The translations under genes and the position numbers were made by a program. A stretch of DNA of 64,000 bases from Spirochaetales bacterium (GTDB lineage: Bacteria > Spirochaetota > Spirochaetia > SZUA-6). Shown here piece by piece: positions 9,698 through 18,061 of the stretch (position 1 is the first letter of the stretch; every line of letters starts with the position of its first letter). The notes below the pieces were generated by a model. It did not search any database and was not told the DNA's origin. It saw only the letters and a program-made list of their open reading frames with translations. Location: assembly GCA_027021365.1 (NCBI GenBank), contig JALUUM010000016.1, positions 62,001-126,000 on the forward strand, given 5' to 3'.

Positions 9698-10840
9698 TCA
9701 TTCCTCCTTCTTAAAGGCTATTTTCAAAAGGGGCGGGGTGATGACTGCAGAAATTATTACGATCAAGACGGTTGTTGAGAACTCGGTTTGTGTAAATATT
9801 CCCCTTGTAAGTGCCATGGATGATATGATTAGGGCAACTTCTCCCCTTGGTATCATACCTATTCCGGTACGTATGGATTGGGCCCAGTTGAATCCGCCTA
9901 TCTTGGCTCCCAGGCCGGCGCCAAATGTCTTTCCAGTAATTGCAAAGACAATTATAAGAATAATGAAAAGGGCATTTCCCGTAATGTTTTCAAGGTAAGT
10001 TTCCAGGCCTATGTTTATGAAAAAGATTGCAACGAAGAAGGACTGTCCGAGGGTTTCTATCCCTTCCCTTATTGTTCTCTTGTGTCTGGTAAGCCCGAGA
10101 AAGAGACCTGCAATGTATGCACCGGTTATTTCTGCTATCCCTGCCTTCTCTGCAGCCCATGCAAATAGGAAACAGAGTGAGAGAGCAACGGATAGGACGC
10201 CTGCCTCTACGTTGAGTTTTTTGGTATAGGCCATTATCGGTTTGAATAGAAAGTATCCGAAAAGAATGGCAACGGCAAAGTAACCCAGTATCTTGCCCAC
10301 TGCAAAAAGAATATTTTCGTTACCTCCATGAAGTCCGAAGACGAATGTTAGTAGCACGATGCCCATGACATCATCGAGTATTGCAGCCCCCAGTATGGAT
10401 GTTCCCTCGGGGGACCGGAGTCTCTTCATTTCGATGAGCGTCATTACCGTGACACTGACACTCGTTGCGGTGAGAACCGTGCCTATGAGAGTAGCAGAAA
10501 ATCCGTCGAAACCAAAGAAAAGCGATGTACCGATTCCAAGGGAAAATGGTACGACAACACCCCCCGATGCGGTGAGTAGTGAGACTTTACCCTGAGATCT
10601 CATCTGGACGAGATCCGTTTCCAGTCCAGCGGTAAAGAGAAGCATTATTACCCCAAGCTTAGCCAGCCACTTTATTACTATGTCTGTTTTTACAATATCT
10701 ATGCCGGATGGCCCGAGGATTATGCCCACTATTATCATGCCAAGTACCGGTGGCATCTTGAATTTCAGTGAAAGAGCTGAAACGTACTTTGAAACTATCA
10801 GTATTATTGCAAGGTGTAGCAAAAAATGCGGATGAACCAT
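9698..10840 (-). CDS. Cation/proton antiporter, CPA2 (Kef/NapA) family
   Basis: The 380-residue integral membrane protein has about 11-12 helices. It has the family opening region (PPVLGMIIVGIILGPSGID) and the acidic transport site in GAAILDDVMGIVLL. It ends right after the last helix, with no RCK/TrkA-N domain. Members exchange Na+ or K+ for H+. The downstream CBS, EIIA-like and USP-fused permease genes on the same strand suggest an ion/pH homeostasis operon. A 16-bp perfect palindrome lies upstream of the start. Confidence 0.9.
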   Translation of the reverse strand: MVHPHFLLHLAIILIVSKYVSALSLKFKMPPVLGMIIVGIILGPSGIDIVKTDIVIKWLAKLGVIMLLFTAGLETDLVQMRSQGKVSLLTASGGVVVPFSLGIGTSLFFGFDGFSATLIGTVLTATSVSVTVMTLIEMKRLRSPEGTSILGAAILDDVMGIVLLTFVFGLHGGNENILFAVGKILGYFAVAILFGYFLFKPIMAYTKKLNVEAGVLSVALSLCFLFAWAAEKAGIAEITGAYIAGLFLGLTRHKRTIREGIETLGQSFFVAIFFINIGLETYLENITGNALFIILIIVFAITGKTFGAGLGAKIGGFNWAQSIRTGIGMIPRGEVALIISSMALTRGIFTQTEFSTTVLIVIISAVITPPLLKIAFKKEE

Positions 10841-10876
10841 GGCTGTCTCCCGAGGAAAATCCTAATACCTAAATCT

Positions 10877-10892
10877 ATATATTGCAATATAT
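10877..10892. promoter_or_regulatory. 16-bp perfect palindrome upstream of the antiporter operon
   Basis: ATATATTGCAATATAT is its own reverse complement and lies in the 59-base gap between the MFS gene end and the antiporter start. On the minus strand its centre provides TTGCAA, which could serve as a -35 element, with TAGGAT 17 bases further on. It may be an operator over the antiporter promoter. A terminator is less likely because no GC-rich stem is present. Confidence 0.4.
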
Positions 10893-10899
10893 GAATCTG

Positions 10900-12138
10900 T
10901 CAGGTCTTATCCGTGATGCTTTCACGAATGAGTAATGCAAAAATAGTGGAGATCACGAACAAAATGCCCAAGAATACCAGGGAAAGGGTATAACGTGAGG
11001 TTAAATTTCTAAGGTATTCCATTGCGGGGACTATTAGAACGGCAGCTCCGTTTCCGAGAAGCTGAAGGTATCCTACCGATACACCGGCAAGTTTCGGGCC
11101 AGCTATTTCTGCAGACATGGTAAGCATTATGGGAAGCGCAGATATTAGGAAGAATCCGAGGAGAATACCATTCAAAAGGTTCAGGATATAACCCCTGGCA
11201 AATATCAATATGATCATGGAAATGACTGCAATTATGGAATCAACAATAATAAAGGGCCTCCTTTTCTTTACCCTGTCCGATAGTAGGGGGAGAACGATAC
11301 AACCAGTCATGCCACTGAATACCAGTGCACCGGATATGTTTCCAGCCTGAATCATGGTTATACCGTGGGATTCGGATAGAATCTTTTCCAGCCAGGTGGC
11401 AAGTCCGTTGAATGCTCCTATGCCGATCAGGGCAAGAAATCCAAGCAGAAGAAAGTCTCTCATACCGAAGAGTTGCTTAAGTCCCTCCCTGTAAGAGGTT
11501 ATTTCATCGACATCCTTGCCAGCAGGCGAAGTAGCTTCTAAATGGGAGGGCATAGCAGGTTTTTCCTTTACGAAGAGGGTAAAGAGAAGGAAACCGATAA
11601 ATGCCATGCCGGAATATATCAGCAGCATTTCTGTGAAACCGAGTTTCTCGACAAGAAGAGGCGTTGCACCGAGGCTTATCAGCATTCCGATGAAGAGAGA
11701 GATCGAGCCGAGGCCGACAGCCGTTGCCTCTTCATCGGCAGGAAACCATTCTGTGGCAAGTTTTGTCATACTATTCAGGACGAAGGGTTGTCCAAGGGAT
11801 ATTCCCAGCTGTGATACGAGTAGCATACCGTACGATCCGGGAGAGATAAGTCGAAACAGTGAAAAAATCATTGTAAGGCCGGCTCCGAGAGATACACTAA
11901 ATTTGAATCCCTTCTTATCGATTATTATTCCCGATGGTATTGAGATCACGAGGTAGGTCAGGGGAAAGATCATTGCAAGAAGTCCGACTTTCATGGCAGA
12001 CACGCCGAGAAAGGATTCCATGAAAGTATCGATAGAAGCGAAGTTCAGCCAGAATAGCTGTGTCAGAGCGGTAACATACATGTAGAGAGCCAGAATAACC
12101 CATCTGTATCCGCTTTTTGCTGTTTTAATTTTTTCCAT
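10900..12138 (-). CDS. Major facilitator superfamily transporter
   Basis: The 412-residue protein has about 12 membrane helices in two halves, separated by a charged cytoplasmic loop near residues 200-215. The loop between helices 2 and 3 carries an MFS-like IPSGIIIDKKGFKFSV motif. The aromatic-rich first helix (YMYVTALTQLFWLNFASID) resembles FLVCR/nucleoside-type MFS carriers, but the substrate cannot be read from the sequence. An AGGAGG box about 11 bases upstream supports the ATG. It is divergent from the nickel/cobalt transporter genes across a 228-base regulatory gap. Confidence 0.85.
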   Translation of the reverse strand: MEKIKTAKSGYRWVILALYMYVTALTQLFWLNFASIDTFMESFLGVSAMKVGLLAMIFPLTYLVISIPSGIIIDKKGFKFSVSLGAGLTMIFSLFRLISPGSYGMLLVSQLGISLGQPFVLNSMTKLATEWFPADEEATAVGLGSISLFIGMLISLGATPLLVEKLGFTEMLLIYSGMAFIGFLLFTLFVKEKPAMPSHLEATSPAGKDVDEITSYREGLKQLFGMRDFLLLGFLALIGIGAFNGLATWLEKILSESHGITMIQAGNISGALVFSGMTGCIVLPLLSDRVKKRRPFIIVDSIIAVISMIILIFARGYILNLLNGILLGFFLISALPIMLTMSAEIAGPKLAGVSVGYLQLLGNGAAVLIVPAMEYLRNLTSRYTLSLVFLGILFVISTIFALLIRESITDKT

Positions 12139-12285
12139 CTGTAAAGAGAGCCTCCTTTCTTTTGAAAACTATGCAATATCCAGCAACAGAACAAGTGAAA
12201 TGTATTTTACGATTTTTGTACAGTGATTTTTCAATTCTATTCATGAGATCGCAGATAAAATCGACCAAAAAAATTTTCTCTGGCC

Positions 12286-12314
12286 TTGACAAAAACAATA
12301 AACAGTGTTACGAA
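12286..12314 (+). promoter_or_regulatory. Promoter of the ECF metal transporter operon
   Basis: TTGACA at 12286-12291 is followed, 17 bases on, by a weak -10 (TACGAA at 12309-12314). The -10 and start region coincide with the NikR-type inverted repeat, as expected for repression by promoter occlusion. Confidence 0.55.
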
Positions 12315-12331
12315 TATCAAAAACGTAACAC
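12305..12331. promoter_or_regulatory. Predicted NikR operator
   Basis: GTGTTAC, a 13-base spacer, then GTAACAC form a perfect inverted repeat. I recall the non-enterobacterial NikR consensus as GTGTTAC-N13/14-GTAACAC, and this matches it exactly. The arms extend one more base pair (G/C). It overlaps the -10 of the promoter upstream of the cbiM-type gene, which predicts nickel-dependent repression of the operon. No nikR gene is in the window. Confidence 0.8.
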
Positions 12332-12366
12332 TTTAAATTGATTCAAATTGATTTAAGGAGAAGGTC

Positions 12367-13023
12367 ATGCACATACCTGATGGTTTTGTTAGCGGTGAAA
12401 TAAATACTGTTACCTATGCCGTCTCTGCAATTACAGTGGGTATTGCAGCTTCCAGGGCAAAGAAAAATCTCGAGGAAAAAAGCGTTCCTCTTGTAGGGAT
12501 AACCGCTGCATTCGTTTTTGCCGCTCAGATGCTAAACTTTCCCGTTGCCGGTGGAACGAGCGGACATTTTCTTGGTGCACTTCTTGCGGCGATTCTACTT
12601 GGACCATTGAATGGATTTCTCGTAATGGCTGTTGTCCTTGTTATACAGAGTATCCTCTTTGCAGACGGAGGGATAACGGCATTGGGAAGTAACATATTCA
12701 ATATGGGGATCGTTGCGGGACTCGGTGGATTCATGATATTCAAAGTATTGAGCATCCTGCTTCCGAAGAAACGCCTCTATTTCCTTGTCCCCGTTTCACT
12801 TGCCTCTTGGCTTTCCGTTGTTGTGGCTTCGGCGTTCTGTTCACTGGAGCTGGCATTGTCCGGAACCAGTCCATTTTCGATAGTCTTTCCCGCCATGGTC
12901 GGGGTTCACAGCCTTATAGGTATAGGAGAGGCGATTATTACAACCACGGTTCTCTCTGTGGTGATGGCGTCACGGCCGGATTTGATATATTCGGGAAAAC
13001 TTTTGCCCGAAATTCAAATGTAG
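12367..13023 (+). CDS. cbiM: ECF-type nickel/cobalt transporter, substrate-binding membrane subunit
   Basis: The N-terminus MHIPDGFVSGEINT has the invariant Met-His-x-Pro-Asp-Gly of CbiM/NikM, in which the free N-terminus and His2 coordinate the metal. The remainder is polytopic, with the family NFPVAGGTSGHFLGALLAAI motif. The 218-residue length is normal. AGGAGAAGG precedes the ATG. It is the first gene of a four-gene ECF operon (M, N-like, Q, O). The NikR-type operator upstream favours nickel over cobalt (nikM). Confidence 0.93.
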   Translation: MHIPDGFVSGEINTVTYAVSAITVGIAASRAKKNLEEKSVPLVGITAAFVFAAQMLNFPVAGGTSGHFLGALLAAILLGPLNGFLVMAVVLVIQSILFADGGITALGSNIFNMGIVAGLGGFMIFKVLSILLPKKRLYFLVPVSLASWLSVVVASAFCSLELALSGTSPFSIVFPAMVGVHSLIGIGEAIITTTVLSVVMASRPDLIYSGKLLPEIQM

Positions 13024-13070
13024 ATTGCATCATTGGTTTTAAGATACCATTGGAGTTACGGGAGTTGAAA

Positions 13071-13424
13071 ATGAAAGCAATTGTAAGAGTAAAAACTTTG
13101 ATAATCGCAGGACTGGTGCTTTCAGTCTTTCTAGCTTTTTTCATAAGTCCCTTTGCCTCCAAGTCGCCGGATGGACTAGAAAAAGTGGCAGAGAGACAAA
13201 ACTTTCTCTCACTCGGTGATAAGCTGGTATGGAGACATTCCCTGCTTGCCGAGTACCTCTTTCCCGGAATAAAAAATGAGCGTTTGGCAACAGGCTTGGC
13301 AGGTTTAACCGGCACTATCGTTGCTTTCGCCCTGGCCTATATGATCGCAGCCCTTTTGCGTAGGCCCGGTGGCAGAGGCGGAGAGAGAAGGCAGGATAGT
13401 AATACTTCGCATCGGAGCGGGTAA
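13071..13424 (+). CDS. ECF nickel/cobalt transporter accessory subunit (PDGLE/CbiN-NikN type)
   Basis: The ATG at 13071 with GGGAG upstream gives a 117-residue protein. It has a membrane helix at each end (about residues 9-28 and 80-100) and an extracytoplasmic SPDGLEKVAE motif that defines PDGLE proteins, the N component that pairs with CbiM/NikM. The C-terminal tail is short, basic and disordered. It lies 47 bases after cbiM and 29 bases before the Q subunit. Confidence 0.88.
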   Translation: MKAIVRVKTLIIAGLVLSVFLAFFISPFASKSPDGLEKVAERQNFLSLGDKLVWRHSLLAEYLFPGIKNERLATGLAGLTGTIVAFALAYMIAALLRRPGGRGGERRQDSNTSHRSG

Positions 13425-13453
13425 AACTGGTAGAGAGTAATTTAGAGAGATAC

Positions 13454-14299
13454 TTGAATCTGGGGAGTTTTCTGCACTCTCTCGATGCACGTTCAAAACT
13501 ACTAACCTTTCTTCTCTTCATTATCACGGTAATATCTATACAGAGCTACGGTATATTACAGTTTGCCGGTTTACTGCTGTATCTCCTTTTAAGCATTATT
13601 CTTTCCCGTATCCCTCTTTCCTTTTTCCTCAAGCGGCTTGGTTTTATCCTGGTACTTGCACTTATAATGGGGGGTTTTCTCCCCTTTTTCAAACACGGAA
13701 ATTCTGATTACCAGGTGTCTTCCGTATTATCGATGAAAATATACCAAAAGGGACTGATTCTTCTTGGAAACCTGCTGATACGTTCTTCTCTTTCATTTCT
13801 TGCAGCCCTGATCCTTGCAGGCACAACCGGTTTTACGGGTATCCTCTCATCCATGGAAAGAATGGGACTTCCCTCATCACTCTCGCTGTCACTCGGGCTT
13901 GCATATAGGTATCTCTTTGTCTTGGGTGAAGAAGTGGTAACGCTAAGGCGCGCCGCCCTTTCAAGGGGTTATCGAGGGAAATGGATCTGGCATACCTCTA
14001 TCATTGGTAAACTTATCGGGAACCTGTTTCTTCGTTCCTATGAGAGGAGTGAGAGGGTTTACCATGCAATGCTCTCGAGAGGTTTCAGTATCAAGAACAG
14101 GAGAGAGAGACTGAGAGGGAAGGTGGAGAAAATGAGAAGGGCGGATTACCTCTTTCCGCTGGCCTCGATTCTATTTTTTCTCCTTGTAAGGTTTTTGCCC
14201 TCGATCATGGTTCTCCTTGAACTACATGATTTTCAGTTGGATTACCAGAGTCTGTCGGTTGTTCATGTTTCCACGATAGGTTCGTTGAGGGGGTTTTGA
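13454..14299 (+). CDS. cbiQ: ECF transporter transmembrane (T) subunit
   Basis: The 281-residue polytopic protein begins LHSLDARSKLLTFLL, typical of CbiQ/EcfT. It contains the cytoplasmic coupling motif AALSRGYRG and, further on, AMLSRGF; the two Ala-x-x-x-Arg-Gly helices contact the ATPases. A TTG at 13454 is the likeliest start, since no in-frame ATG precedes the conserved region. The ribosome-binding site is weak. Confidence 0.88.
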   Translation: MNLGSFLHSLDARSKLLTFLLFIITVISIQSYGILQFAGLLLYLLLSIILSRIPLSFFLKRLGFILVLALIMGGFLPFFKHGNSDYQVSSVLSMKIYQKGLILLGNLLIRSSLSFLAALILAGTTGFTGILSSMERMGLPSSLSLSLGLAYRYLFVLGEEVVTLRRAALSRGYRGKWIWHTSIIGKLIGNLFLRSYERSERVYHAMLSRGFSIKNRRERLRGKVEKMRRADYLFPLASILFFLLVRFLPSIMVLLELHDFQLDYQSLSVVHVSTIGSLRGF

Positions 14300-14303
14300 A
14301 GAA

Positions 14304-15035
14304 TTGGAGAAAAAAATAGTAGAGGTAAGGCATCTTTCGTTCAGTTATCCCGACGGAACCCTGGCCCTGAATGATGTGAATCTGGATGTGTATGAGGGTG
14401 AGAGCCTGGGAATTATTGGCGGAAACGGGGCAGGTAAGTCTACCCTGCTTCTCCATCTAAATGGAATTCTTCCTGAAACCGAAAAGAGGAGGACTGCCGA
14501 TGAATCCTTGGTGATCGTGGATGGTCTGAAGGTGGAAAAGAGGAATCTCGAGATAATACGGGCCAAGGTTGGTATTCTCTTTCAGAATCCGGAGGATCAG
14601 CTATTCTCGGCTACACTCTATGATGATATTGCATTCGGCCCCCGGAACATGGGACTGGAAGAGGGAGAGGTAGAGGCTCGGGTGAATGAAGCTCTTGAGA
14701 GGTTCAAGCTAAAAGGTTATAGCGGTAAGAATCCATTTCACCTGAGCCTGGGAGAGAAACGTCTGGCAGCAATGGCGACCATATACTCGATGAAGCCCGA
14801 AATCTACTGCCTTGATGAACCGACGAGTAACCTCGACCCCAGGGGAAGGCGTGAGCTGATTGAAATACTTTCCATGATGGAAGTAACGAAGGTTATAGTT
14901 ACCCATGACCTCGGTATGGTGAAAGAACTTTGCAACAGGGTCGTTGTCATGAACAGGGGAAAGGTGGAGGCTGAGGGCGGAGTGGATAGTATATTTTCTA
15001 ACGAGGATCTTCTTGCAAGATGCAGGCTTAAGTGA
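14304..15035 (+). CDS. cbiO: ECF transporter ATPase subunit
   Basis: The 243-residue ABC ATPase has Walker A GGNGAGKST, Q-loop LFQNPEDQLF, signature LSLGEKRLAA, Walker B IYCLDEPTSN and the switch VTHD. The QNPEDQLF segment is characteristic of ECF/CbiO ATPases. A TTG at 14304 is the probable start, five bases after the cbiQ stop. It completes the M-N-Q-O set and presumably acts as a homodimer on the inner face of the membrane. Confidence 0.92.
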   Translation: MEKKIVEVRHLSFSYPDGTLALNDVNLDVYEGESLGIIGGNGAGKSTLLLHLNGILPETEKRRTADESLVIVDGLKVEKRNLEIIRAKVGILFQNPEDQLFSATLYDDIAFGPRNMGLEEGEVEARVNEALERFKLKGYSGKNPFHLSLGEKRLAAMATIYSMKPEIYCLDEPTSNLDPRGRRELIEILSMMEVTKVIVTHDLGMVKELCNRVVVMNRGKVEAEGGVDSIFSNEDLLARCRLK

Positions 15036-15062
15036 GTTTACCTGTGAGTTTGCTTTTCCCCC

Positions 15063-15092
15063 TTGACAGCCAGGTTCTTGGCTATCGACAAT
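15063..15092 (+). promoter_or_regulatory. Candidate promoter of the TolC-MacAB operon
   Basis: TTGACA at 15063-15068 and GACAAT at 15087-15092 are separated by 18 bases. This is the best vegetative-type promoter in the 188-base gap before the TolC-like gene. The inverted repeats downstream (15104-15205) would lie in the transcript leader or serve as operators. Confidence 0.4.
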
Positions 15093-15103
15093 CAATCATA
15101 TGC

Positions 15104-15124
15104 TATTCAATGTACTATTGAATA
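15104..15124. promoter_or_regulatory. 8-bp inverted repeat, possible operator
   Basis: TATTCAAT, a five-base spacer, then ATTGAATA is a perfect dyad just downstream of the candidate promoter. No T-run follows, so I read it as a protein-binding site, not a terminator. Confidence 0.4.
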
Positions 15125-15160
15125 CACTACCGGATACTCTTTCAAATACAAATCATCATC

Positions 15161-15205
15161 TGTGCATATTTTGCACGATTGAGGGCAATGTGAAAATGTT
15201 GCACA
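15161..15205. promoter_or_regulatory. Two related 17-bp sites with 28-bp spacing before the efflux operon
   Basis: TGTGCATATTTTGCACG (15161-15177) and TGTGAAAATGTTGCACA (15189-15205) share most positions. The first contains a GTGCA-N5-TGCAC dyad, similar in design to the tandem enhancer sites used by NtrC-type activators. The operon encodes such an activator. I found no convincing -24/-12 element next to them, so the link is tentative. Confidence 0.35.
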
Positions 15206-15223
15206 GTTTGAAGGGTTGTTCCG

Positions 15224-16795
15224 ATGTGTTTGGCAGGAAAAAAGGTATCTCGAGGTAGAAAAACCGGCATAAAAATTGCAATATCTTTTACGATGAGTTT
15301 CTCATCCATGAAAATGCAAAAGTACCTTGCTCTGTTTCTGCTGGTAACTTCATACGTTTTCCTCCGGCCGGTGATTGCCGTAGGCGAAGATATCCGCTGG
15401 TTTGAAGAGCAGTCCCTCTCTTTCGACAGGGAGCTCAAGGTTCTAAGGCTCCAGCTTAAAAATACGCTGATATCGATCGAGAAGAAGAACCTGGAAAAGA
15501 CTCTCAGTGTAAGCGCCGGTGTCAAAGATACCGGCTTGTCATACGCGTTTGAGAGCGGAACGACCGGATTATCATCGGCTCTTACAACGACACCCACGAT
15601 CTCGGTAGGTTTACCCTCACCCTATGAAACGTCTTTGCAATTATCATTTCCCCTCTCCTATTCCTATGGCAGGACTGGAGGAACCGGAGGCGGAGAAAAT
15701 CCGCTGGATTTTTCACCTTCTGTCAATATAAATCAACCTTTGAACAAGCTACTCGGCCTGGAAGAGAATTCTAGCTATGATACTTTAAGTGACAGATACC
15801 TTGTGGAGCAGAACAGGGTAAAGATAGCAGAGAGGGAGTATGATGTCAGATTGAATCTCTATAAGAACCTCAAGGATATATTTCAGGCTGAGGAGAATGT
15901 AAAAGACCTCGAGGTTCAAATAGGAGAGACAAGGAAGACGGTAGAGGATACGATAAAGCTTGGAAACTATGACAAGAACAGTTCGAGTTTCATGGCACTG
16001 GAAAATACCGTAAAACGCCTGGAGAGAAACAGAGAGATAGCGCTTGCAACACTGGAGAATGAAAAGCGCAGACTGAAACGATTGATTGGCGAGGATTTCG
16101 ATTCTCTTCCCTGGAATATCCTGTCGGAAGGTGAAAATATAGACAAACTCGATCTTGAAACAGAGAGAAATATTAGCTGGTATCCGGATTACTATCTTGG
16201 CAAACTTGCCCTTCTTCGGGACCAGGCAAAGTTGAAACAGGACAGGGCCGCGAAAATTCCCACCCTCTCTGCACAATTGAATCTCAATAGTGGCGGGGCA
16301 GCGGGAAAAAACAGCATCGATGTGTCGGGTGGATTTCAGGGTATATTCGATAATGTATCCCTTTCAGCCTCTCTCGGAGGCACATTGAACCCCGGTTCGA
16401 TCTATGCATATTTTGGTTTCAGCTGGCAGCTACCCGACAGAAGATTGGAAAATCTGGATACTGAAAATGACGAAAATATCACCAAAATCGATGCGATCCA
16501 GCTGGGAATGGTGAAAGAACAGTATGAGAATGGTATTGAATCCTTAAAATTGACGATAGATGACCTACGGTCACGGAAATCTCAGCTGGAAGATGATATC
16601 CGCCTTGCCCGATTGAAATTGAAAGAAGCTAAACTTCGATTCTCGAACGGTTTGATCTCGCAAGAGGAACTAAACAAGGCCCAATGGGATTTGAACAGAT
16701 TGAAATATGAGAGGGTAATCTTCCTTCTGGATGTTATGAGTACAAAAGAGGAGCTTGAGAAACTGAATCTTATCAAGGGATTTCAGGGAAGCTGA
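15224..16795 (+). CDS. TolC-family outer-membrane efflux protein
   Basis: The 523-residue product has a signal peptide whose hydrophobic core is YLALFLLVTSYVFL (about residues 33-46). Two long coiled-coil-rich halves with alternating β-strand segments follow, as in TolC. The C-terminal half contains LRFSNGLISQEELNKAQWDL, a frequent TolC-family motif. ATG 15224 has AAGGG eight bases upstream, but a start at 15308 would give a more compact signal peptide. It forms the outer-membrane channel for the adaptor and MacB-type pump encoded directly downstream. Confidence 0.85.
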   Translation: MCLAGKKVSRGRKTGIKIAISFTMSFSSMKMQKYLALFLLVTSYVFLRPVIAVGEDIRWFEEQSLSFDRELKVLRLQLKNTLISIEKKNLEKTLSVSAGVKDTGLSYAFESGTTGLSSALTTTPTISVGLPSPYETSLQLSFPLSYSYGRTGGTGGGENPLDFSPSVNINQPLNKLLGLEENSSYDTLSDRYLVEQNRVKIAEREYDVRLNLYKNLKDIFQAEENVKDLEVQIGETRKTVEDTIKLGNYDKNSSSFMALENTVKRLERNREIALATLENEKRRLKRLIGEDFDSLPWNILSEGENIDKLDLETERNISWYPDYYLGKLALLRDQAKLKQDRAAKIPTLSAQLNLNSGGAAGKNSIDVSGGFQGIFDNVSLSASLGGTLNPGSIYAYFGFSWQLPDRRLENLDTENDENITKIDAIQLGMVKEQYENGIESLKLTIDDLRSRKSQLEDDIRLARLKLKEAKLRFSNGLISQEELNKAQWDLNRLKYERVIFLLDVMSTKEELEKLNLIKGFQGS

Positions 16796-16798
16796 AAA

Positions 16799-18061
16799 AT
16801 GAAGAAGAAAAGAAAACGGAGATGGTTGTTGATCATTATGATTCTCCTGCTCCTGTCAGGAACAGCGGGAGCCCTGTATTATTTCTTCCTCTACAGAGGT
16901 CAGGGTAGTGAAAAGGCATCTGGTAAGGAAATAACCGTATATACCGTGAGAGAGGTGGAGCATGAGGAGACTGTTGAGGTTTCCGGCAATGTCGAACCTG
17001 TGAAAGAAAAGGAACTTGCATTCCATACAAGCGGGCTGGTTTCTAAAGTGTATGTTAGAGAGGGCATGTACGTAAGAGGGGGGAAACTTCTTGCAGAGAT
17101 GGACAACAGTGAACAGCTCTATGAACTGGAGCAGGTTGACTACCAGATAAAGGAAAAAGAGCTCGAGGGAGCAAAGCGGGAAATCGAACTGTTAAAGATG
17201 GAGAAAAAGTTGAAAGAGAAGAAGTTGGAGGATTTAAAGCTCTACACTCCCATTTCCGGACTGGTCTCCGTGGTCAACATGGAGGAGGGGGATTTTGTCG
17301 GTGCAAACAGCAAAACTGCTGTTATCAGGGTGATAGATACCTCAAAGTTGAAGGCAACGGTAGAGGTAGATGAGGTGGATGCCCCGGAGGTGAAGCTTGG
17401 ACAGAAGGTTCTCTTTCATTTTGATGCTTTCCCGGATATGGAAGTCACAGGAAGAGTATCGAAGATTCCCATAGAAGGAACTGTGACCAACGAGGGTATA
17501 GCGGTTTTGAATACAGAGATTCTGATAGACAAGCCCCCCAAAGAGTTGCACCCCGGTTTTTCCTTTACCGCAGAGATAATAGTAAAGCCTGCGGAAAAGA
17601 TTCTTGTTGTAAACAGGGATGCCATTTTAGAAAGAAACGGGAGAAAACTTGTTTTTCCCGCAACTTCGGTACCCGGTGCCCGGAATGCTCCCGGTAATGC
17701 AACTGGGAATGCTGCTGGGAATACCACTCGCAATGCAACGAAGAGAACCTCACCTTCGTCGGAAACCGGCAAGAGTATCCCACAGGGTAATGCACGAAAT
17801 GCGGGACAGAGATTCCCGAGACCGGTAAGGGTAGAAGTCGAAGGATACAATGACAAGGAAGTGAGAGTAATATCAGGTGTATCCAAGGGTGATAGGCTCT
17901 TATCAGTATCGGAACTGATGTCTAAAATACAGGGAAGGCAGAATGAAAGGGCTGGAAAGAACCCGCTTTCGATTTTCGGCTTTCCCTCTCGAAGGGTACC
18001 GGGTGCCACAAGAAGGCCCTCGGACGGGAGGACAAGAACAGGCAGTCAGGAAAAGAGATGA
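16799..18061 (+). CDS. Periplasmic adaptor (MacA/HlyD type)
   Basis: The 420-residue protein has an N-terminal anchor helix (about residues 9-29) and a split biotinyl-lipoyl domain (HTSGLVSKVYVREGMYV and YTPISGLVSVVNMEEGDFV) flanking a helical hairpin. A β-barrel domain comes next. Between barrel and end there is an unusual tetrapeptide repeat region rich in Gly-Asn-Ala/Thr (residues about 294-313). The tail is basic and proline-rich. It bridges the MacB-like permease and the TolC-like channel. The gene starts three bases after the TolC stop and overlaps the ATPase gene by four bases. Confidence 0.88.
   Translation: MKKKRKRRWLLIIMILLLLSGTAGALYYFFLYRGQGSEKASGKEITVYTVREVEHEETVEVSGNVEPVKEKELAFHTSGLVSKVYVREGMYVRGGKLLAEMDNSEQLYELEQVDYQIKEKELEGAKREIELLKMEKKLKEKKLEDLKLYTPISGLVSVVNMEEGDFVGANSKTAVIRVIDTSKLKATVEVDEVDAPEVKLGQKVLFHFDAFPDMEVTGRVSKIPIEGTVTNEGIAVLNTEILIDKPPKELHPGFSFTAEIIVKPAEKILVVNRDAILERNGRKLVFPATSVPGARNAPGNATGNAAGNTTRNATKRTSPSSETGKSIPQGNARNAGQRFPRPVRVEVEGYNDKEVRVISGVSKGDRLLSVSELMSKIQGRQNERAGKNPLSIFGFPSRRVPGATRRPSDGRTRTGSQEKR
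17678..17737 (+). repeat. 12-bp in-frame tandem repeat in the adaptor gene (5 units)
   Basis: Five degenerate 12-bp units of the form xCxxGGAATGCN encode consecutive (x-Gly/Arg-Asn-Ala/Thr) tetrapeptides. The repeat lies in a loop following the β-barrel domain, so length change there would keep the frame and probably be tolerated. Confidence 0.8.

Noticed and set aside
15036..15223. σ54 (-24/-12) promoter before the TolC-like gene
   Set aside because: TTGC elements exist, but none has GG twelve bases upstream.
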